Below, piece after piece: positions 62,802 through 64,000 of a DNA stretch of 64,000 nucleotides. The stretch covers positions 1,116,001 to 1,180,000 of the forward strand of contig NZ_CP045372.1 of NCBI RefSeq assembly GCF_009363555.1, read 5' to 3'. The notes beneath the pieces were generated by a model, which saw only the letters and a program-made list of their open reading frames with translations, did no database searches and was not told the DNA's origin. Both the position numbers and the translations under genes were made by a program. Every line of letters begins with the position of its first letter. Positions within the stretch are counted from its first letter, which is position 1. The DNA is from Sulfitobacter sp. THAF37 (GTDB taxonomy: Bacteria > Pseudomonadota > Alphaproteobacteria > Rhodobacterales > Rhodobacteraceae).

Positions 62802-64000
62802 TTACCGGGGTTTGCGTTGCGCAGCCTTGGCACGGCGAAAGATCAGTTCCAGCTGCCGGAAGCTGTTGGCGCATCCACCCGTTTCCGGTTTGGCCAGAAA
62901 GGCGTCGAGTTCGGACCACAGAGCGACCGCCTGATCAACCTCGGCATCGGAGCCCTGCACGTACAGCCCGGCCCGAATCATCATCGCGTTCTGGTCGTAC
63001 AGGCCCAGCATCTTGCGGGTCTGCAACAACAGAGCGTTCTCAGATTCGCTGGCAGCCATTGGAAGGCTGCGGGAAACGGACTTCAACACGTCGATGGCGG
63101 GATACCGCCCGCGCTCGGCAATGGCGCGGTCCATCACGATATGTCCGTCTAGAACACCGCGCAAGATATCTGCGACCGGTTCATCCATGTCTGACCCAGC
63201 CACCAGAACGCTGAATATGGCTGTGATGTCTCCCTGGCCCTCTGCCCCCGGTCCGGCGCGTTCGCACAGGGACATGATGAGATGCGATGTGGAGGGGGGA
63301 TAGCCGCGCAGAACAGGTGCCTCGCCTGCGGCGACCGCGACTTCACGATGTGCTTCGGCAAACCGGGTGATGGAATCCATGAGCAACAGCACCGATTTTC
63401 CCTGATCTCGAAAATGTTCGGCCACGGCCATCGCGCTCCAGGCGCAGCGGCGGCGTTGCAGCGGGGACTGGTCGGATGTCGCGGTGACGATGACGGACCG
63501 TTGCAACCCAGCTTCGCCAAGCACTTCTTCGATGAAATGGCGCAATTCGCGCCCCCGTTCACCCACCAGCCCGATGACGACCACATCGGCCTCCATATGC
63601 CGTGCCAGATGACCCAAAAGGCTGCTTTTGCCTACACCGGATCCCGCAAACAGACCGACCCGCTGGCCTTCGACAATAGGAAGCAGCGTGTTGGTGACTG
63701 CCATGCTGGTTGCCACCCTTTCTCCCATCGGCCGCCGTTTGGCGGCAGGGGGTGGTGCGTTGCGCAGGTTGAGAGTGCGCGCCCCCGGAAGCAGGGGGCG
63801 ACCATCCAAGGGGCGCCCGGAAGGGTCGATGACCCGCCCGATCCAGGCATCGGAGGGAGCCAAGGTCGGGGCAGGCAGCAATACGGCACGGTCATTGAGC
63901 GCGATGCCATCCAGAGAGTCCTCTGGCAGGGTGACCAGAACGTCGCCCCGCAACTGGACGACTTCGGCCAGCAGCGGTTCGGCACCATCGCGCTGGATGG
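62802..64000 (-). CDS. fliI: Flagellum-specific ATPase FliI (partial, 5' end beyond the window)
   Basis: At least 399 residues are seen and the frame stays open to the right edge, reading E-P-L-L-A-E-V-V-Q-L-R-G-D before the part that could be mistaken for a start. Walker A is G-L-F-A-G-S-G-V-G-K-S-S, and V-G-E-R-G-R-E and the D-S-I-T-R-F-A region are the F1-beta-like catalytic motifs. FliI powers export of flagellar subunits through the type III apparatus. Normal length is near 440, so about 40 residues are missing at the N-terminus. Confidence 0.93.
   Translation of the reverse strand, partial: IQRDGAEPLLAEVVQLRGDVLVTLPEDSLDGIALNDRAVLLPAPTLAPSDAWIGRVIDPSGRPLDGRPLLPGARTLNLRNAPPPAAKRRPMGERVATSMAVTNTLLPIVEGQRVGLFAGSGVGKSSLLGHLARHMEADVVVIGLVGERGRELRHFIEEVLGEAGLQRSVIVTATSDQSPLQRRRCAWSAMAVAEHFRDQGKSVLLLMDSITRFAEAHREVAVAAGEAPVLRGYPPSTSHLIMSLCERAGPGAEGQGDITAIFSVLVAGSDMDEPVADILRGVLDGHIVMDRAIAERGRYPAIDVLKSVSRSLPMAASESENALLLQTRKMLGLYDQNAMMIRAGLYVQGSDAEVDQAVALWSELDAFLAKPETGGCANSFRQLELIFRRAKAAQRKPR

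Noticed and set aside
62802..63953. fliI starting at 63953
   Set aside because: That codon is a TTG inside the conserved N-terminal domain; the frame continues to the window edge with matching FliI residues, so the gene is partial.

Overview
The window looks like a chromosomal segment of a marine-type alphaproteobacterium of the order Rhodobacterales (Roseobacter group). The evidence is high GC; FlaF/FlbT with a short flagellin; the hemD-mitofilin-HemY arrangement; an 'Asparaginase_II' type asparaginase; Hint-domain secreted proteins; and a candidate serC leader RNA. No rRNA, tRNA, CRISPR, insertion sequence or prophage was recognised, so this reads as ordinary core and accessory chromosome. 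Layout, left to right. (1) 0.2-7.1 kb: minus-strand tsaD-gpsA-YciI-EVE-DUF1761, divergent from a plus-strand hemD-mitofilin-HemY group. (2) 7.1-12 kb: minus-strand gmd-fcl/colC-colD-like-manC sugar-nucleotide cassette, which by its His-for-Lys dehydratase points to a GDP-3,6-dideoxyhexose such as GDP-colitose. (3) 12-20 kb: a fumarylpyruvate hydrolase/maleylpyruvate isomerase-like pair, then a minus-strand dipeptide-type ABC transporter without a visible binding protein, followed by an SDR, a P1 peptidase and an alpha/beta hydrolase; then an HdeA-like secreted protein. (4) 20-27.4 kb: thiolase, an XRE-cupin regulator and the kbl-tdh threonine degradation operon, with two matching candidate operators; an App1-type phosphatase, a metallophosphatase and a LysR regulator. 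(5) 27.5-33 kb: serine synthesis (serA, serC, divergent serB) and an asparaginase. (6) 33-49 kb: IalB-like protein, rlmN, LOG-type hydrolase, dapD, membrane proteins, two tandem Hint-domain proteins, dapE, GNAT, glycosyltransferase, rnr, a WYL regulator and a lytic transglycosylase. (7) 49-56.8 kb: a polyamine island (class III aminotransferase, GntR regulator, PotF/A/B/C-like transporter, PuuB-like oxidase) with a shared 11-bp motif at both promoters. (8) 56.8-64 kb: flagellar genes flgD, fliK, flgJ-like, flgN, fliC, flaF, flbT, a DUF1217 gene and fliI, the last running off the right edge. Points of most interest: the colitose-like cassette; loss of all four structural-zinc cysteines in Tdh; matched TCCGT-N4-ACGGA operators at the XRE-cupin gene and at kbl-tdh; a Hint pair in which the second member has lost the nucleophile Cys and a block His; a zinc-ribbon tail on the HemY protein; and the flagellin leader next to flbT. 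No clearly new multi-gene system was found; the observations are variants and regulatory signals in known families.
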